DNA of 64,000 nt, from positions 1,302,001-1,366,000 of the forward strand of contig NZ_CP048113.1 of the NCBI RefSeq assembly GCF_010093065.1. Reading direction: 5' to 3'. The stretch's first letter is position 1. Every line of letters starts with the position of its first letter. A program made the position numbers and the translations under genes. The DNA comes from Chitinophaga agri. GTDB taxonomy: Bacteria; Bacteroidota; Bacteroidia; Chitinophagales; Chitinophagaceae. The notes below the pieces were generated by a model, which was given only the letters and a program-made list of their open reading frames with translations, did not search any database and was not told where the DNA came from. Shown one piece after another: positions 49,167 through 58,698 of this stretch.

Positions 49167-50201
49167 CTAATGCCGGAAAAATATCTCGGTGGCACCGTAG
49201 CCATAACGGGGATGGTACTCGTTCACAAAACGCTCTACTCCCGGCGTATCGCGCAGGATCGCATGTATCTCATCTTTCAGTTTTCCTTTTCCTACCCCGT
49301 GAATAACGATCATGGTATGCTGATGATGTGCCATAGCCAGTTCCAGGTAGTGCACAAACTCATTCAGCTGAATAGCCAGTATCTCAATATTCTTCAGGCC
49401 TTTCCACTCCTTCACCAGCTGCTCAATGTGCAGGTCCAGCTCATATTTCGGCTGGGCTGGTGGTTCGGGGGCTGCCTGGGCAGTAGTCATATTGCTCCCG
49501 GCAGACATAGACCCTACACTCGACGCATCGAAATACGGCTTATCATCCTTACTCTTCTCCGGATACTTCTCAAATAAAACCTGGGTCAATGTAGCATCCC
49601 GCCTTGTCTGCAATTCAGACAACTGCAGGAATAACTGCTTGGCTTTCGGCTTCCATGTTTTAGGAAAAGAAGAAGCCAGCTTATCATTCTTTTCTTTAGG
49701 GAAGAAGACAAACTCGAGCCGCGGACTATCATTCAGCGACTCAAACATCAGGTCAGACAGGTAGAAATTACTAAAGGGCTGGATCTCATTGCGGATCTCC
49801 ATCTCCATACTGTTCTTCAGCCATACCTGGAAATTAAACCGGTAAGCTTCACTGGTCTCATTCAACAGGTGGAATTTCAGTGACTGTACATGCTCTTCGT
49901 AAGCATCCAAACGGAAGACAGGTAATATAGAAAGGAACATACCCCGGCTCATCCGGATATTGTCCTCATACTTCTTTTTCTCTGGCTTGATATCATAGCC
50001 CTGTATCCGCTGTTGTGGTTGCGGAGCCGGCTTAGGACTCGTAAAGCGATGAAAATAAGGAAAATCGATCTGGTCAAGGTATACCGGGAAAGTCACCTTT
50101 CCTACTTCTACCATTACCATGTCGGCATTAATAATGTCTACGACAGTCCCCTCCTCTTTAGAATGAAGGAGCAATATCTTATCGCCAATCTCAAACTTCA
50201 T
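49167..50201 (-). CDS. DUF2027 protein with C-terminal Smr domain
   Basis: The start is ATG 50201 (MKFEIGDKILLLHSKEEGTVV); nine further residues upstream are excluded. The 344-residue protein has a small beta-rich N-terminal domain, a middle DUF2027 domain (about 90-220, beta-sandwich-like) and a C-terminal Smr domain with LDLHIEQLV and MIVIHGVGKGKLKDEIHAIL. The HGxGxGxL signature marks nuclease-type Smr domains. A link to nucleic acid processing is likely from the family; the precise role is unknown. It lies 36 bases upstream of rnpB. Confidence 0.87.
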   Translation of the reverse strand: MKFEIGDKILLLHSKEEGTVVDIINADMVMVEVGKVTFPVYLDQIDFPYFHRFTSPKPAPQPQQRIQGYDIKPEKKKYEDNIRMSRGMFLSILPVFRLDAYEEHVQSLKFHLLNETSEAYRFNFQVWLKNSMEMEIRNEIQPFSNFYLSDLMFESLNDSPRLEFVFFPKEKNDKLASSFPKTWKPKAKQLFLQLSELQTRRDATLTQVLFEKYPEKSKDDKPYFDASSVGSMSAGSNMTTAQAAPEPPAQPKYELDLHIEQLVKEWKGLKNIEILAIQLNEFVHYLELAMAHHQHTMIVIHGVGKGKLKDEIHAILRDTPGVERFVNEYHPRYGYGATEIFFRH

Positions 50202-50527
50202 ACTTGCAATGCCGCGACTGTAATACAAATTTTAAGGAACTGCCGTTAAAAGACAGTCCGCATCGCGGATAGCAAAGATAACTATGAATTAGGAATTAGA
50301 AATTACGAATTAGGAATTGCGCTCCAAAAGGCCAGCCAATCACCAGAGGCAGGTGGTTTTTACACTGCCAGCTTACCCACATAACATCCTCCTGCTGACA
50401 TGGAAGTCAACAGGTTGTACTATTTACAGCAAGTAAGCGAGTATATAACAGGTACACCCTACAGGCTATGGATGATTTCCATAACAGGTACCATTCAGCA
50501 ACCTCAGTTCCTAATTCCTGATTTTCC
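50202..50527. repeat. intergenic region bounded by inverted heptad repeat arms, locus 2
   Basis: The left arm at 50285-50320 reads as five heptads of the form NGAATTA with small changes. The right arm at 50505-50527 is the reverse orientation (AGTTCCTAATTCCTGATTTT) and touches the stop codon of the DoxX gene. The 185-base spacer contains no gene. Confidence 0.8.
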
Positions 50528-50965
50528 TCAAGCCGGGTGACGGCGCATATAATCATCGAATGACATGGGGCCGCTTCCCTCTACAAGAAAGAAAACAAGT
50601 AGAAGCAGAACAAGGATAGAAAGGCCGACTCCTCCGTGTACATTAAATAACCCGGTTGTGGTATGTACAAAGATAATGGCACCTAATAAGACAGGAATGT
50701 TGGCAATAATAGCCACGCGTGTAAGTAAACCGAAGATAATCAGAATTCCGCCAGCCAGATGAGCAAAGACAATGTAGTGAGCAAGCCAGAAGGACATAAC
50801 TGTGAGCACCGGACTTTCGTTGATCACAGACTTAAGTACATCAATATTTTGTATGAAAACCACCCCTTTGTAGAATAAAAATACGCCGAGGAGCACGCGT
50901 ATACCATCCAGCCAGCGCGGATGGTGCGCCTCGCCCCAACGGTCTATTCGTTGTAGCAGATTCAT
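50528..50965 (-). CDS. DoxX family membrane protein
   Basis: The start is ATG 50965 (MNLLQRIDRWGEAH). The 145-residue protein has four spans: WLDGIRVLLGVFLFYKGVVF, then VMSFWLAHYIVFAHLAGGILIIFGLLTR, ANIPVLLGAIIFVH and ILVLLLLVFFLVEGSGPMSFD. The GLxxKGxxF and HLAGGxxLxxGLxTR blocks are DoxX features. Members are linked to thiol/redox balance or electron transport; the role here is unknown. Monocistronic. Confidence 0.85.
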   Translation of the reverse strand: MNLLQRIDRWGEAHHPRWLDGIRVLLGVFLFYKGVVFIQNIDVLKSVINESPVLTVMSFWLAHYIVFAHLAGGILIIFGLLTRVAIIANIPVLLGAIIFVHTTTGLFNVHGGVGLSILVLLLLVFFLVEGSGPMSFDDYMRRHPA

Positions 50966-51073
50966 AAAACATGATTTTAAGATCAAAGAGCTTACCGAAT
51001 ATACGCATTAAAGTTGACTAAAGCAACAGTTAACTTGACGGAAGCAATTATTTATCTTAAAATATTGATATAC

Positions 51074-52723
51074 TTATACTTGTGCCAACTTACTCTTCCT
51101 GTAGCCGTAGCTGAAATAAATAACCAGGCCTATCAGCAGCCAGATGGAAAACACCACCCAGTTGCGGAATCCGATCTCAGTCATGAGGTAGAAGCAGCTT
51201 AGCAGTCCCAGTACAGGGATCAGCGATAACTTATGTACGAAGGACAGCACCGTAAATACCAATGCTGCTATTACAAAGAAGAAGAAAGGAATATTATGCT
51301 TCCACACTTCCCAGCCGCCGGCAAAAGAGAAGCGCGCTGGTAGCTCATTGCGGAAAATGTAAGCAAAAATAATGATGATCGCCGGTACAATATATTGACC
51401 ATTGACATAAGGGAGCCTGAAGCCCCTGGTGTTTGCATCCTTCGGCTGCTGTGGTAATAACAGCACGCCACCACACACGAGGATAAACGCGAATAACGTA
51501 CCGATGCTGGTAAGATCTGTCACGACGGTCAAATTCAGGAACAAAGCAGGAATACCTACCAGGAACCCTGTAACGATCGTAGCAAAAGAAGGTGTCTTGA
51601 ACTTAGGATGGATAATGCTGAAACGCTTTGGCAACAGACCATCACGGCTCATACTCATCCATATACGTGGCTGCCCGATCTGGAATACCAGCAATACGCT
51701 GGTCGTTGCGATCACTGCACTTACCGAGATCAGGAAGCTCACCTTCGGCAGATTTACCGCGTTAAACACATATGCTAACGGGTCATCTACTTTCAGGTCA
51801 GCGTATGACACCATACCAGTCAGTACAAAAGCTATCAGAATATATAATACGGTACAGATGATCAGTGAATAAATCATACCCTTCGGCAAGTCACGTTGCG
51901 GATTAGCACATTCTTCAGCGGTGGTGCTCACCGCATCAAAACCAATGTAAGCAAAGAATACGGCAGAAACGCCTTTCAGCACGCCTGAGAACCCATTGGG
52001 CATAAACGGCGTCCAGTTGTCTACGTTCACGAAGAATGCACCCACGATGATCACAAAAAGGATCACCAATATCTTCAGTCCCACCATGAAGTTAGCACTG
52101 CGTTTACTCTCCCTGATACCTACAAAGGCGAGGTAAGTCACCAGTACCACAATTATAAAAGCAGGCAGATTCAATATCACTGGTACTCCCAGAATATGTG
52201 GCGCTGCGATGTATACGGCCTCTGATGCACTGTCATAGTTGTTGGTCAGCCACTCCGGCAATGACATATTCACTCCGACCGCATTACCAACACCTGTCAA
52301 CAGGTTATTAAAATACCCACTCCAGGAAATGGCCACTGCAATATTCCCGATCGCATATTCAAGGATAAGCGCCCAGCCTATTACCCAGGCTGCCAGTTCT
52401 CCAAAAGTGACATAGGAATAAGTGTATGCACTGCCCGATACCGGCACGCGGGATGCAAACTCCGCATAGCAGAGTGCAGAAAAACCACAGGTAACAGCCG
52501 TTATAATAAATAATAAGGAAACACCGGGGCCACCATGATAGGAAGCCTCCCCGATCGTAGAGAAGATACCTGCGCCAATTACTGCCGCGATACCCAGTGC
52601 GGTCAGGTCACGCACCTTCAAAACCTTGTTGAGTTCCCCTCCTCCATGCGCATCCGTTAAACCATCTTGAGCATCTTTGAGTATACTAATAATAGATTTC
52701 TTACGAAAAAGCGATTTGGACAT
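51074..52723 (-). CDS. amino acid permease (APC superfamily)
   Basis: A 549-residue transporter with 12-14 spans. The start of the transport core shows LTALGIAAVIGAGIFSTIGEASYHGGPGVSLLF, the unwound GAGIF helix of APC transporters that binds the substrate backbone. FAYIGFDAVSTTAEECANPQRDLPKG (helix 6 region) and SRDGLLPKRFSIIHPKFKTP are typical of the cationic amino acid transporter/YfnA branch. The substrate cannot be fixed. It is a single gene, with a promoter not clearly visible. Confidence 0.92.
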   Translation of the reverse strand: MSKSLFRKKSIISILKDAQDGLTDAHGGGELNKVLKVRDLTALGIAAVIGAGIFSTIGEASYHGGPGVSLLFIITAVTCGFSALCYAEFASRVPVSGSAYTYSYVTFGELAAWVIGWALILEYAIGNIAVAISWSGYFNNLLTGVGNAVGVNMSLPEWLTNNYDSASEAVYIAAPHILGVPVILNLPAFIIVVLVTYLAFVGIRESKRSANFMVGLKILVILFVIIVGAFFVNVDNWTPFMPNGFSGVLKGVSAVFFAYIGFDAVSTTAEECANPQRDLPKGMIYSLIICTVLYILIAFVLTGMVSYADLKVDDPLAYVFNAVNLPKVSFLISVSAVIATTSVLLVFQIGQPRIWMSMSRDGLLPKRFSIIHPKFKTPSFATIVTGFLVGIPALFLNLTVVTDLTSIGTLFAFILVCGGVLLLPQQPKDANTRGFRLPYVNGQYIVPAIIIIFAYIFRNELPARFSFAGGWEVWKHNIPFFFFVIAALVFTVLSFVHKLSLIPVLGLLSCFYLMTEIGFRNWVVFSIWLLIGLVIYFSYGYRKSKLAQV

Positions 52724-52880
52724 CAGGTAATTAGGTTCAGGTTTAGCTAATGCGCGAATATATATAAATTAACCGATAAGCAAACTTTCATGGCCCTTTT
52801 GATTAGAAAAAACGCTGCTGGAAGTACAAATTGCCTCCTTTACACCTTCCACGGGCCATACCCGGGCACTACAAAGGCAA

Positions 52881-52909
52881 AAGCCGTATCAGGCTGATAC
52901 GGCTTCACA
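52881..52909 (-). terminator. hairpin terminator of the polyprenyl synthase gene
   Basis: AAGCCGTATCA (52881-52891), loop GGC, TGATACGGCTT (52895-52905). On the minus strand TTTT follows, 22 bases after the stop at 52931. Confidence 0.85.
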
Positions 52910-52930
52910 AATACGGTTATTTATTACAGA

Positions 52931-53902
52931 TCAATGTTCCCGCTTCAGGAGAAAATCCGCCAGTTCTATCAACGGCTTCTTCCTGGACGAGATCACGGCA
53001 ATATTTTCAAGATGCTCAAATGCCAGTTGCTGGAAACGCTCCTTCTCTTTCCCGGCCCATACATCCACTTTACAATCACGGAACAATTCCAGCACCTGGT
53101 TTACCTTGTCATCCGGACTCGTCGCCAGTAATGTTTTCAACTGCTTATGTTGCGCCGGATTGCACAGCTCCAGTGCCTTCAGCAACAGGAAGGTCTTCTT
53201 GTTGACCAGGATATCGCCTCCCTGCTGTTTACCGAATTTCTCCGGATCTCCAAACGCGTCCAGGTAGTCGTCCTGGATCTGGAAGGCAATACCGATATTC
53301 TTACCAAACTCGTAAATATGCTGCTGGTTATAGTCACTACCACCGCCAATGATCGCTCCCATCTGCAGACTGGCCGCCAGCAGTACGGAAGTTTTCAGCG
53401 CGATCATGTTCACATAGTCGTTGTACTGCACCTGTTCCGGTTCTGTCTCTTCGAAGTCCATGTCCATCTGCTGACCTTCACAAACTTCAATAGCCGCCTT
53501 ATTAAAAGCAGTGATCAGTTTCTGCTTGTACTGTGGTTGTACCTTATTCAGGTACTCATAGACTTTGATCAGCATCACGTCACCCGCCAGGATAGCAGCC
53601 GTGTCGCCATACAGCGTATGTACAGTTGGCTTATTACGGCGCAGCGGCGCTTTATCCATGAGATCATCATGCACCAGTGTAAAGTTATGGAACAGTTCAA
53701 CGGCAGTACCTACATGAAAAGCATCCTGATGGATGTCGTCAAATAGCTCATTTCCCATAATAGCTAATACAGGTCTTATGCGCTTGCCACCTATAGTTAA
53801 TATGTGGCTGGCTGCGTCATACAACTTCTTCGGCTGTTGCGGGAAATGCTCCTTACTGAAATGTTCTCCAAACTGAATGGTCAATTCTTGAAATGAATGC
53901 AT
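52931..53902 (-). CDS. polyprenyl diphosphate synthase (trans)
   Basis: A 323-residue all-helical prenyltransferase. GGKRIRPVLAIMG, the first aspartate-rich motif LVHDDLMDKAPLRRNKPT and the second IAFQIQDDYLDAFGD are present; GKQQGGDILVNKKTFLLLKA follows. It adds isopentenyl units to an allylic diphosphate to make C15-C40 chains, for example the quinone side chain. Exact chain length cannot be read safely. It lies 47 bases downstream of rnr, probably the last gene of that operon. Confidence 0.93.
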   Translation of the reverse strand: MHSFQELTIQFGEHFSKEHFPQQPKKLYDAASHILTIGGKRIRPVLAIMGNELFDDIHQDAFHVGTAVELFHNFTLVHDDLMDKAPLRRNKPTVHTLYGDTAAILAGDVMLIKVYEYLNKVQPQYKQKLITAFNKAAIEVCEGQQMDMDFEETEPEQVQYNDYVNMIALKTSVLLAASLQMGAIIGGGSDYNQQHIYEFGKNIGIAFQIQDDYLDAFGDPEKFGKQQGGDILVNKKTFLLLKALELCNPAQHKQLKTLLATSPDDKVNQVLELFRDCKVDVWAGKEKERFQQLAFEHLENIAVISSRKKPLIELADFLLKREH

Positions 53903-53949
53903 GGTGTAATATCTTCTATAAACGGCTGTAAGTTATATAAAATTGAGTA

Positions 53950-56133
53950 TTAGTTCCTGCTGCTTTTACGGGAAGAAGTTCCTCCCTTCTTAGCAGCCGG
54001 TTTCTTCTTTCCACTTCCCTCTTTCCTGGTGCCTCCATCTTTCCTTGAACTTCCTTCTTTTCTGGAACCGCCTTCCTGCCTGCCACTACCTTCTTTCTTT
54101 CTGCCTTTCGCTTTATACTCAGTGCGCTCACCAGCAGGTTTCCTTGCTGATCTCGCCCCCGGGAATGCTGCAGGTGCGCTACCTTCCGGCTCTACCAGGT
54201 CATAATCCAGCTGGCGTTTGGTCAGATTAGCGGCTACTACCTGTATCCTCACTTTGTCACCTATACGGATCTTCCTGTTTGTAAACAGGCCGATCAGCGC
54301 ATACTCCTGCTCATCATATTTAAACTCGTCTTTGGTATTCATACTTTGCAGGCTCACCAGACCTTCACATTTGGTATCTACGGTTTCCACCCAGAATCCG
54401 AAATGCGCTACGCCGCTCACTACACCATCAAATTCTTCCCCGATGAATTGCTGCATGTACTCCACCTGCTTGTATTTGTTAGCCGCTCTTTCTGCTTCCA
54501 TGGCTTTACGTTCCATTTCAGAGGAGTGCTTACATTTCTTTTCCATCTGTTTATCAGGATGGATGTCATGTGTCAGGCATTGCTGCAACACACGATGTAC
54601 CAGCACGTCCGGGTAACGGCGGATAGGTGAAGTGAAGTGGCAATAGTGATCAAAGCCCAGACCGTAGTGTCCGATGTCATCTACTGTATAAGCCGCTTTC
54701 GCCATGGTACGGATACCCAGGGTCTCCAATACGTGCTGCTCCGGCTTACCTTGTGCCAGTGCCAGCATCTCATTGAAGGAACGCGCCAGTTTATCCGGGT
54801 TGTCTATTTCCAGCCTGTGGCCGAATTTACGGGCGAAGCCAGAGAACACTTTCAGCTTTTCCTCATCTGGCGTATCGTGCACGCGGTAAGGGAACGGCAC
54901 CTGCTGATTGGTGCCTATACGGATATTAAATACATATTCGGCCACGGTCCTGTTGGCGAGCAACATCAGTTCCTCGATCAGCTGGTGTGCTTCCTTACTT
55001 TCCTTGACCACAATACCGACGGGCTTTGCGTTCTCATCCAGCTGGAAACGCACCTCCTGGGAGGAGAAGTTGATCGCACCATTCTCAAAACGCTCTTTGC
55101 GCAGGGATCTGGCTATCTGATTTAACAGCAGTACTTCTTCCTGGTAAGGGCCTTCTCCTTTTTCGATGATCTCCTGTACTTCCTCATAGGTAAAACGATG
55201 GTTGGAATGGATCACGGTACGGCCGAGCCAATGTTCCTTGATCTCTCCTTTATCGTTCATTTTAAATACCGCAGAGAAGGTCAGTTTATCTTCGTGCGGA
55301 CGCAGGGAACAAAGCTCGTTAGAGATCTTCTCCGGCAGCATCGGCAATACACGATCAGGCAGGTACACGGAGGTCGCACGTTTGTCCGCCTCTTTATCCA
55401 GTGCTGTTTCCGGCAGCACATAATGGCTCACGTCCGCGATATGCACCCCCACTTCATACCAGTTTCCACGCAGTTTACGGATGGAGATGGCATCGTCAAA
55501 GTCCTTCGCATCTACAGGGTCGATCGTAAACGTCAGGGTCTTACGGAAATCCTTGCGCTTTTTAATCTCTGCTGCGTCTATATTTTCCTGGATCTCACTC
55601 AGCTCTTTCAGTACCTCATCCGGGAAACTGAGCGGGAATCCACTTTCGATCAATATTTCCTTCATCGCCAGGTCATTGGTATTGCTGGCATCCATCACCT
55701 CTATCACCTCTCCCACAGGCTTACGGGTCTTTTCGCCCCAGGCCACTACACGCACTACGGCCTTATCGCCGTCCTTCGCATCTTTCAGGGAATTGGCAGG
55801 AATATATATATCCGGCATGAACAGTCCTTTCTCGGGTAACAGGAAAGCAAATCCCTTGTTCACCTGTAGCGTACCGGTAAATTCAACCTTCTTGCGTTTA
55901 ATGATCTCCGTTATCACACCTTCCATCCGGCCTTCGTTCCTGCCCTGTTTGATCACGTCAACAAGTACGTCGTCTCCATCAAGTGCAGTATTAAGATTCT
56001 TCTGGCGGACCATTACATCCTTCTCCTGTCCTTCAACAACTACAAAGGACATCCCGGAGCGGGTTATTTCGACAGTGCCTCTGAAGGATTTCTTCTGGCT
56101 ACTGAGTTTTTGAGGTTTTTTCTTTTTTGTCAT
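53950..56133 (-). CDS. rnr: ribonuclease R
   Basis: A 727-residue 3'-5' exoribonuclease. Two cold-shock domains occupy about 15-165, the RNB catalytic domain about 200-540 (TIDPVDAKDFDDAISI with the metal-binding aspartates, YLPDRVLPMLPEKISNELCSL, HYCHFTSPIRRYPDVLVHR) and an S1 domain about 570-655. The last 70 residues are a Lys/Gly/Ser/Arg tail with repeated KEGSGR-type units, a low-complexity RNA-binding tail. It lies 11 bases after lpxK in a colinear minus-strand run. Confidence 0.96.
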   Translation of the reverse strand: MTKKKKPQKLSSQKKSFRGTVEITRSGMSFVVVEGQEKDVMVRQKNLNTALDGDDVLVDVIKQGRNEGRMEGVITEIIKRKKVEFTGTLQVNKGFAFLLPEKGLFMPDIYIPANSLKDAKDGDKAVVRVVAWGEKTRKPVGEVIEVMDASNTNDLAMKEILIESGFPLSFPDEVLKELSEIQENIDAAEIKKRKDFRKTLTFTIDPVDAKDFDDAISIRKLRGNWYEVGVHIADVSHYVLPETALDKEADKRATSVYLPDRVLPMLPEKISNELCSLRPHEDKLTFSAVFKMNDKGEIKEHWLGRTVIHSNHRFTYEEVQEIIEKGEGPYQEEVLLLNQIARSLRKERFENGAINFSSQEVRFQLDENAKPVGIVVKESKEAHQLIEELMLLANRTVAEYVFNIRIGTNQQVPFPYRVHDTPDEEKLKVFSGFARKFGHRLEIDNPDKLARSFNEMLALAQGKPEQHVLETLGIRTMAKAAYTVDDIGHYGLGFDHYCHFTSPIRRYPDVLVHRVLQQCLTHDIHPDKQMEKKCKHSSEMERKAMEAERAANKYKQVEYMQQFIGEEFDGVVSGVAHFGFWVETVDTKCEGLVSLQSMNTKDEFKYDEQEYALIGLFTNRKIRIGDKVRIQVVAANLTKRQLDYDLVEPEGSAPAAFPGARSARKPAGERTEYKAKGRKKEGSGRQEGGSRKEGSSRKDGGTRKEGSGKKKPAAKKGGTSSRKSSRN

Positions 56134-56144
56134 TCTCGTAACGT

Positions 56145-57212
56145 TTAATCATGGTTACTTCCAAACTGATCCACGTAAGTAAAAATATAATTATTAAATG
56201 AATCTCCTTCCCCAAAGAGGAAAGATATTTCCACCGGCATAACGGCTATGGGCAAGTTCGTAGGACGCAGCTGTTCTGATAGCAGTTGCAGGCGTACTGC
56301 GTCTTTCTCCGTTGTTACCACCATCTTGCGGGTGCCGGGCAGGTTGCCGAGTTCCCTTTGTATTTTCTCCAGATCAGGAACGGAATAGTAATAATGATCC
56401 GGGAAAGAAAGCAGGAACACATTGTTATAATCCGCCTTCAGTTGCTGTAAAAGTGGTTCCGGACGGGCAATGCCACAAACCAGTAACACAGTCGTTTCCG
56501 CACTGTTGTCAACCGGTGTACCGGTGAACATATCATACAAAGCGCCATACGTCAGAGAAGTAAAAAACAGTTGCTGATGTGGCAGGGGATCAATCTCCTG
56601 CCGGATGGCGGCTTTCTCGGTGTCCGACAGTTGCGGCGGACATTTGGACACAATGATACAATTGGCCCTTTCATACCCCTTGCGGCCTTCACGCAGGCGG
56701 CCGAAGGGTACTACATGATCTTTGGTGAACCTGCGCCCATATTCGGTGATCAGGATGTTCTGTCCCGGTTTCACAGAGCGGTGCTGGAAAGCATCATCCA
56801 GCAGTATGACCTGTGTATCGGGCCGTTCTCCCAGCAGCTGTGGTATAGCCAGCATACGTTCCTCTCCTACGCAGACAGCTATATCGGGAAACTTGCTATG
56901 GAACTGCATCGGTTCATCTCCCAGTTGTGCCGCAGTGCTTTTCGCATCTGCCAGCAGGTAACCGCTCGTACGCCGGTTGTATCCCCGGCTGAGGGTAGCT
57001 ACCTGGTAAGTATCTTTCAGAAGCCTGATCAGGTATTCCACATGAGGCGTCTTACCCGTCCCTCCCACGGAGAGATTCCCTACGGCTATCACCGGCAGGT
57101 CAAATTCTACTGCCGTCAGGACATTGCTGTCGTAGAACCGGTTACGGATCCACATCACCAGTCCATACAGCAATGAGAAAGGATATAATAAGACTTTCAG
57201 GTATTTCAGCAT
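56145..57212 (-). CDS. lpxK: tetraacyldisaccharide 4'-kinase
   Basis: A 355-residue membrane-associated kinase that phosphorylates the lipid A disaccharide. The N-terminus (LKVLLYPFSLLYGLVMWIRN) is the membrane-binding helix. VIAVGNLSVGGTGKTPHVEYL is the P-loop and VATLSRGYNRRTSGYLL follows. LGDEPMQFHSKFPDIAVCVGEER and ILLDDAFQHRSVKPGQNILI complete the family blocks. It shows that the cell makes lipid A and is Gram-negative. It starts one base after the cyclo-ligase stop. Confidence 0.96.
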   Translation of the reverse strand: MLKYLKVLLYPFSLLYGLVMWIRNRFYDSNVLTAVEFDLPVIAVGNLSVGGTGKTPHVEYLIRLLKDTYQVATLSRGYNRRTSGYLLADAKSTAAQLGDEPMQFHSKFPDIAVCVGEERMLAIPQLLGERPDTQVILLDDAFQHRSVKPGQNILITEYGRRFTKDHVVPFGRLREGRKGYERANCIIVSKCPPQLSDTEKAAIRQEIDPLPHQQLFFTSLTYGALYDMFTGTPVDNSAETTVLLVCGIARPEPLLQQLKADYNNVFLLSFPDHYYYSVPDLEKIQRELGNLPGTRKMVVTTEKDAVRLQLLSEQLRPTNLPIAVMPVEISFLFGEGDSFNNYIFTYVDQFGSNHD

Positions 57213-57213
57213 T

Positions 57214-57795
57214 TTAACTCTTTTTGAAATAATAAATGGTTTGCGGCGTCACCACCATGTCCAGCGGCACATCATACGCACCTGCATCCGCAATTTCCTC
57301 TACCGGCGCAAATAAAGACAGACCGATAGTGGTTACTGCTGGTGAACATTGCTGCAGAAAACGGTCATACATGCCTTTACCATATCCGACGCGCTGCCCT
57401 TTTTTATCGAATGCCAGCATAGGAACAAACACCAGGTCCATCTCAGCAGGTGACAATGTGATACCGCCTGCCGGTTCGGGTATACCATAGGCATTCTTCA
57501 CCAGCACGGTGTCCGGTTGCCACAGGAAATGCTCCATCGAGGCATTGCGCATGTCCGATCTGGACAATACCCATTGCAATGCAGGATAGGCATCCCTGGC
57601 CCAGTCGACCAGTGCGTGCGTGTCCGCTTCTTTCTTTTCTGTGATGGGAAGAAAAATGTGTGCCATTCTGAAAGCGCTGTAGTCCAGCCGCTTACATTGT
57701 TCCAGTAACTCCCTGTTAAGGGTGGCAATCACATCGTCCGGAAGGTTCAATCGTTTTTCCAGGTATTCCTTTCGTATATCCTTTTTTGTTAACAA
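57214..57795 (-). CDS. 5-formyltetrahydrofolate cyclo-ligase
   Basis: The start is placed at TTG 57795 (reading MLTKKDIRKEYLEKR). The longest frame would overlap bioD by almost 100 bases and adds residues unlike the family. The 193-residue protein makes 5,10-methenyl-THF from 5-formyl-THF with ATP. Motifs are LVFVPMLAFDKKGQRVGYGKGMYDRFL and a final beta strand. It lies 11 bases after bioD and one base before lpxK. The start codon is not certain. Confidence 0.88.
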   Translation of the reverse strand: MLTKKDIRKEYLEKRLNLPDDVIATLNRELLEQCKRLDYSAFRMAHIFLPITEKKEADTHALVDWARDAYPALQWVLSRSDMRNASMEHFLWQPDTVLVKNAYGIPEPAGGITLSPAEMDLVFVPMLAFDKKGQRVGYGKGMYDRFLQQCSPAVTTIGLSLFAPVEEIADAGAYDVPLDMVVTPQTIYYFKKS

Positions 57796-57806
57796 GTGGA
57801 TCAGAA

Positions 57807-58433
57807 TTACCGTAAAGATAGCTTTTCTGCCTGTTCCTTCACAAATGTCCTGTTCACCAGTGCCGTATGAGGGATCCTTCCCAACAGCGGATAACCGCTC
57901 CATCCTATCACCTCGTCCTCATTTGTATGATGCGCCCCGCTGAATATCCACCCCATAACCGGGATATCACGCTGTTTCAATACCTGTGCCGTCAGTAATG
58001 CATGGTTAATGCTCCCCAGGTAATTCTGGGCTACAATGATGACTTTGGCGTCCAGTTGCTGTATAAAGTCGATAGTAAAGATCTGCTCTGTCAGCGGTAC
58101 CATCAGTCCGCCGGCCCCCTCTATTACCAAAGGTCGTGCCGAAGGCTGAATACCAGCTACCTGTGCTACCACCCCTGGGACATCTATCGTCACATGCTCC
58201 AGCCTTGCAGCCAGGTGCGGCGATGCCGGGGCTTCCAGCCTGTATGCTTCCGGGTGACATACGGACACCGGATTGGATATCAGACCTTTAACAGTATCCG
58301 TATCTGTTCCTTCCAGTAATCCTGTCTGTATCGGCTTCCAGTAATCTGCCTGCAGTGCTTCCACTATACAGGCGGATGTCAATGTTTTTCCGACGCCAGT
58401 GCCTATGCCTGTTACAAATATCCGCTGACTCAT
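57807..58433 (-). CDS. bioD: dethiobiotin synthetase
   Basis: The start is ATG 58433 (MSQRIFVTGIGTGVGKTLTS); the longer frame starts with a TTG lying inside a -7 box. The 208-residue enzyme closes the ureido ring of biotin. The P-loop is GIGTGVGKT and YWKPIQTG is the substrate region. LVIEGAGGLMVPL follows, and KVIIVAQNYLGSINHALLT is the nucleotide-binding block. It is the first gene of the run bioD, cyclo-ligase, lpxK, rnr and polyprenyl synthase. No other bio genes are in the window. Confidence 0.95.
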   Translation of the reverse strand: MSQRIFVTGIGTGVGKTLTSACIVEALQADYWKPIQTGLLEGTDTDTVKGLISNPVSVCHPEAYRLEAPASPHLAARLEHVTIDVPGVVAQVAGIQPSARPLVIEGAGGLMVPLTEQIFTIDFIQQLDAKVIIVAQNYLGSINHALLTAQVLKQRDIPVMGWIFSGAHHTNEDEVIGWSGYPLLGRIPHTALVNRTFVKEQAEKLSLR

Positions 58434-58439
58434 GACATG

Positions 58440-58447
58440 CAAATATA
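58440..58447 (-). promoter_or_regulatory. candidate -7 box of the bioD operon
   Basis: Minus-strand TATATTTG matches TAnnTTTG and ends 6 bases before the bioD ATG at 58433, so the mRNA may be leaderless. No -33 box is clear. Confidence 0.45.
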
Positions 58448-58698
58448 GTGTAATAGGAATTATTGGGCTGTGATCCTTAATACGGCAATATTAAAAAGGT
58501 AACCCATACGATATTTAAAATATATACCCTGATTGCCAGCTCGCCTGGCAATCTGACACTTTCCTGGTCATTGTGTAGCGTTACGCACAGGTCCCATTCC
58601 CGGCACCTGCCTCCCGTTGATTATCCATCGCCTGCTCCTTTCCACGCATGCCCGAAAAAGGAAATTCCTTACATTCGCTACAGTCCAACAAGATCTAT

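Noticed and set aside
48807..49577. 256-codon plus-strand frame
   Set aside because: It covers rnpB and the antisense of the Smr gene; the RNase P RNA signatures explain the sequence.
57214..57903. Longer cyclo-ligase reading
   Set aside because: The added 36 residues overlap bioD on the same strand and are unlike the family; they are a frame shadow of bioD.
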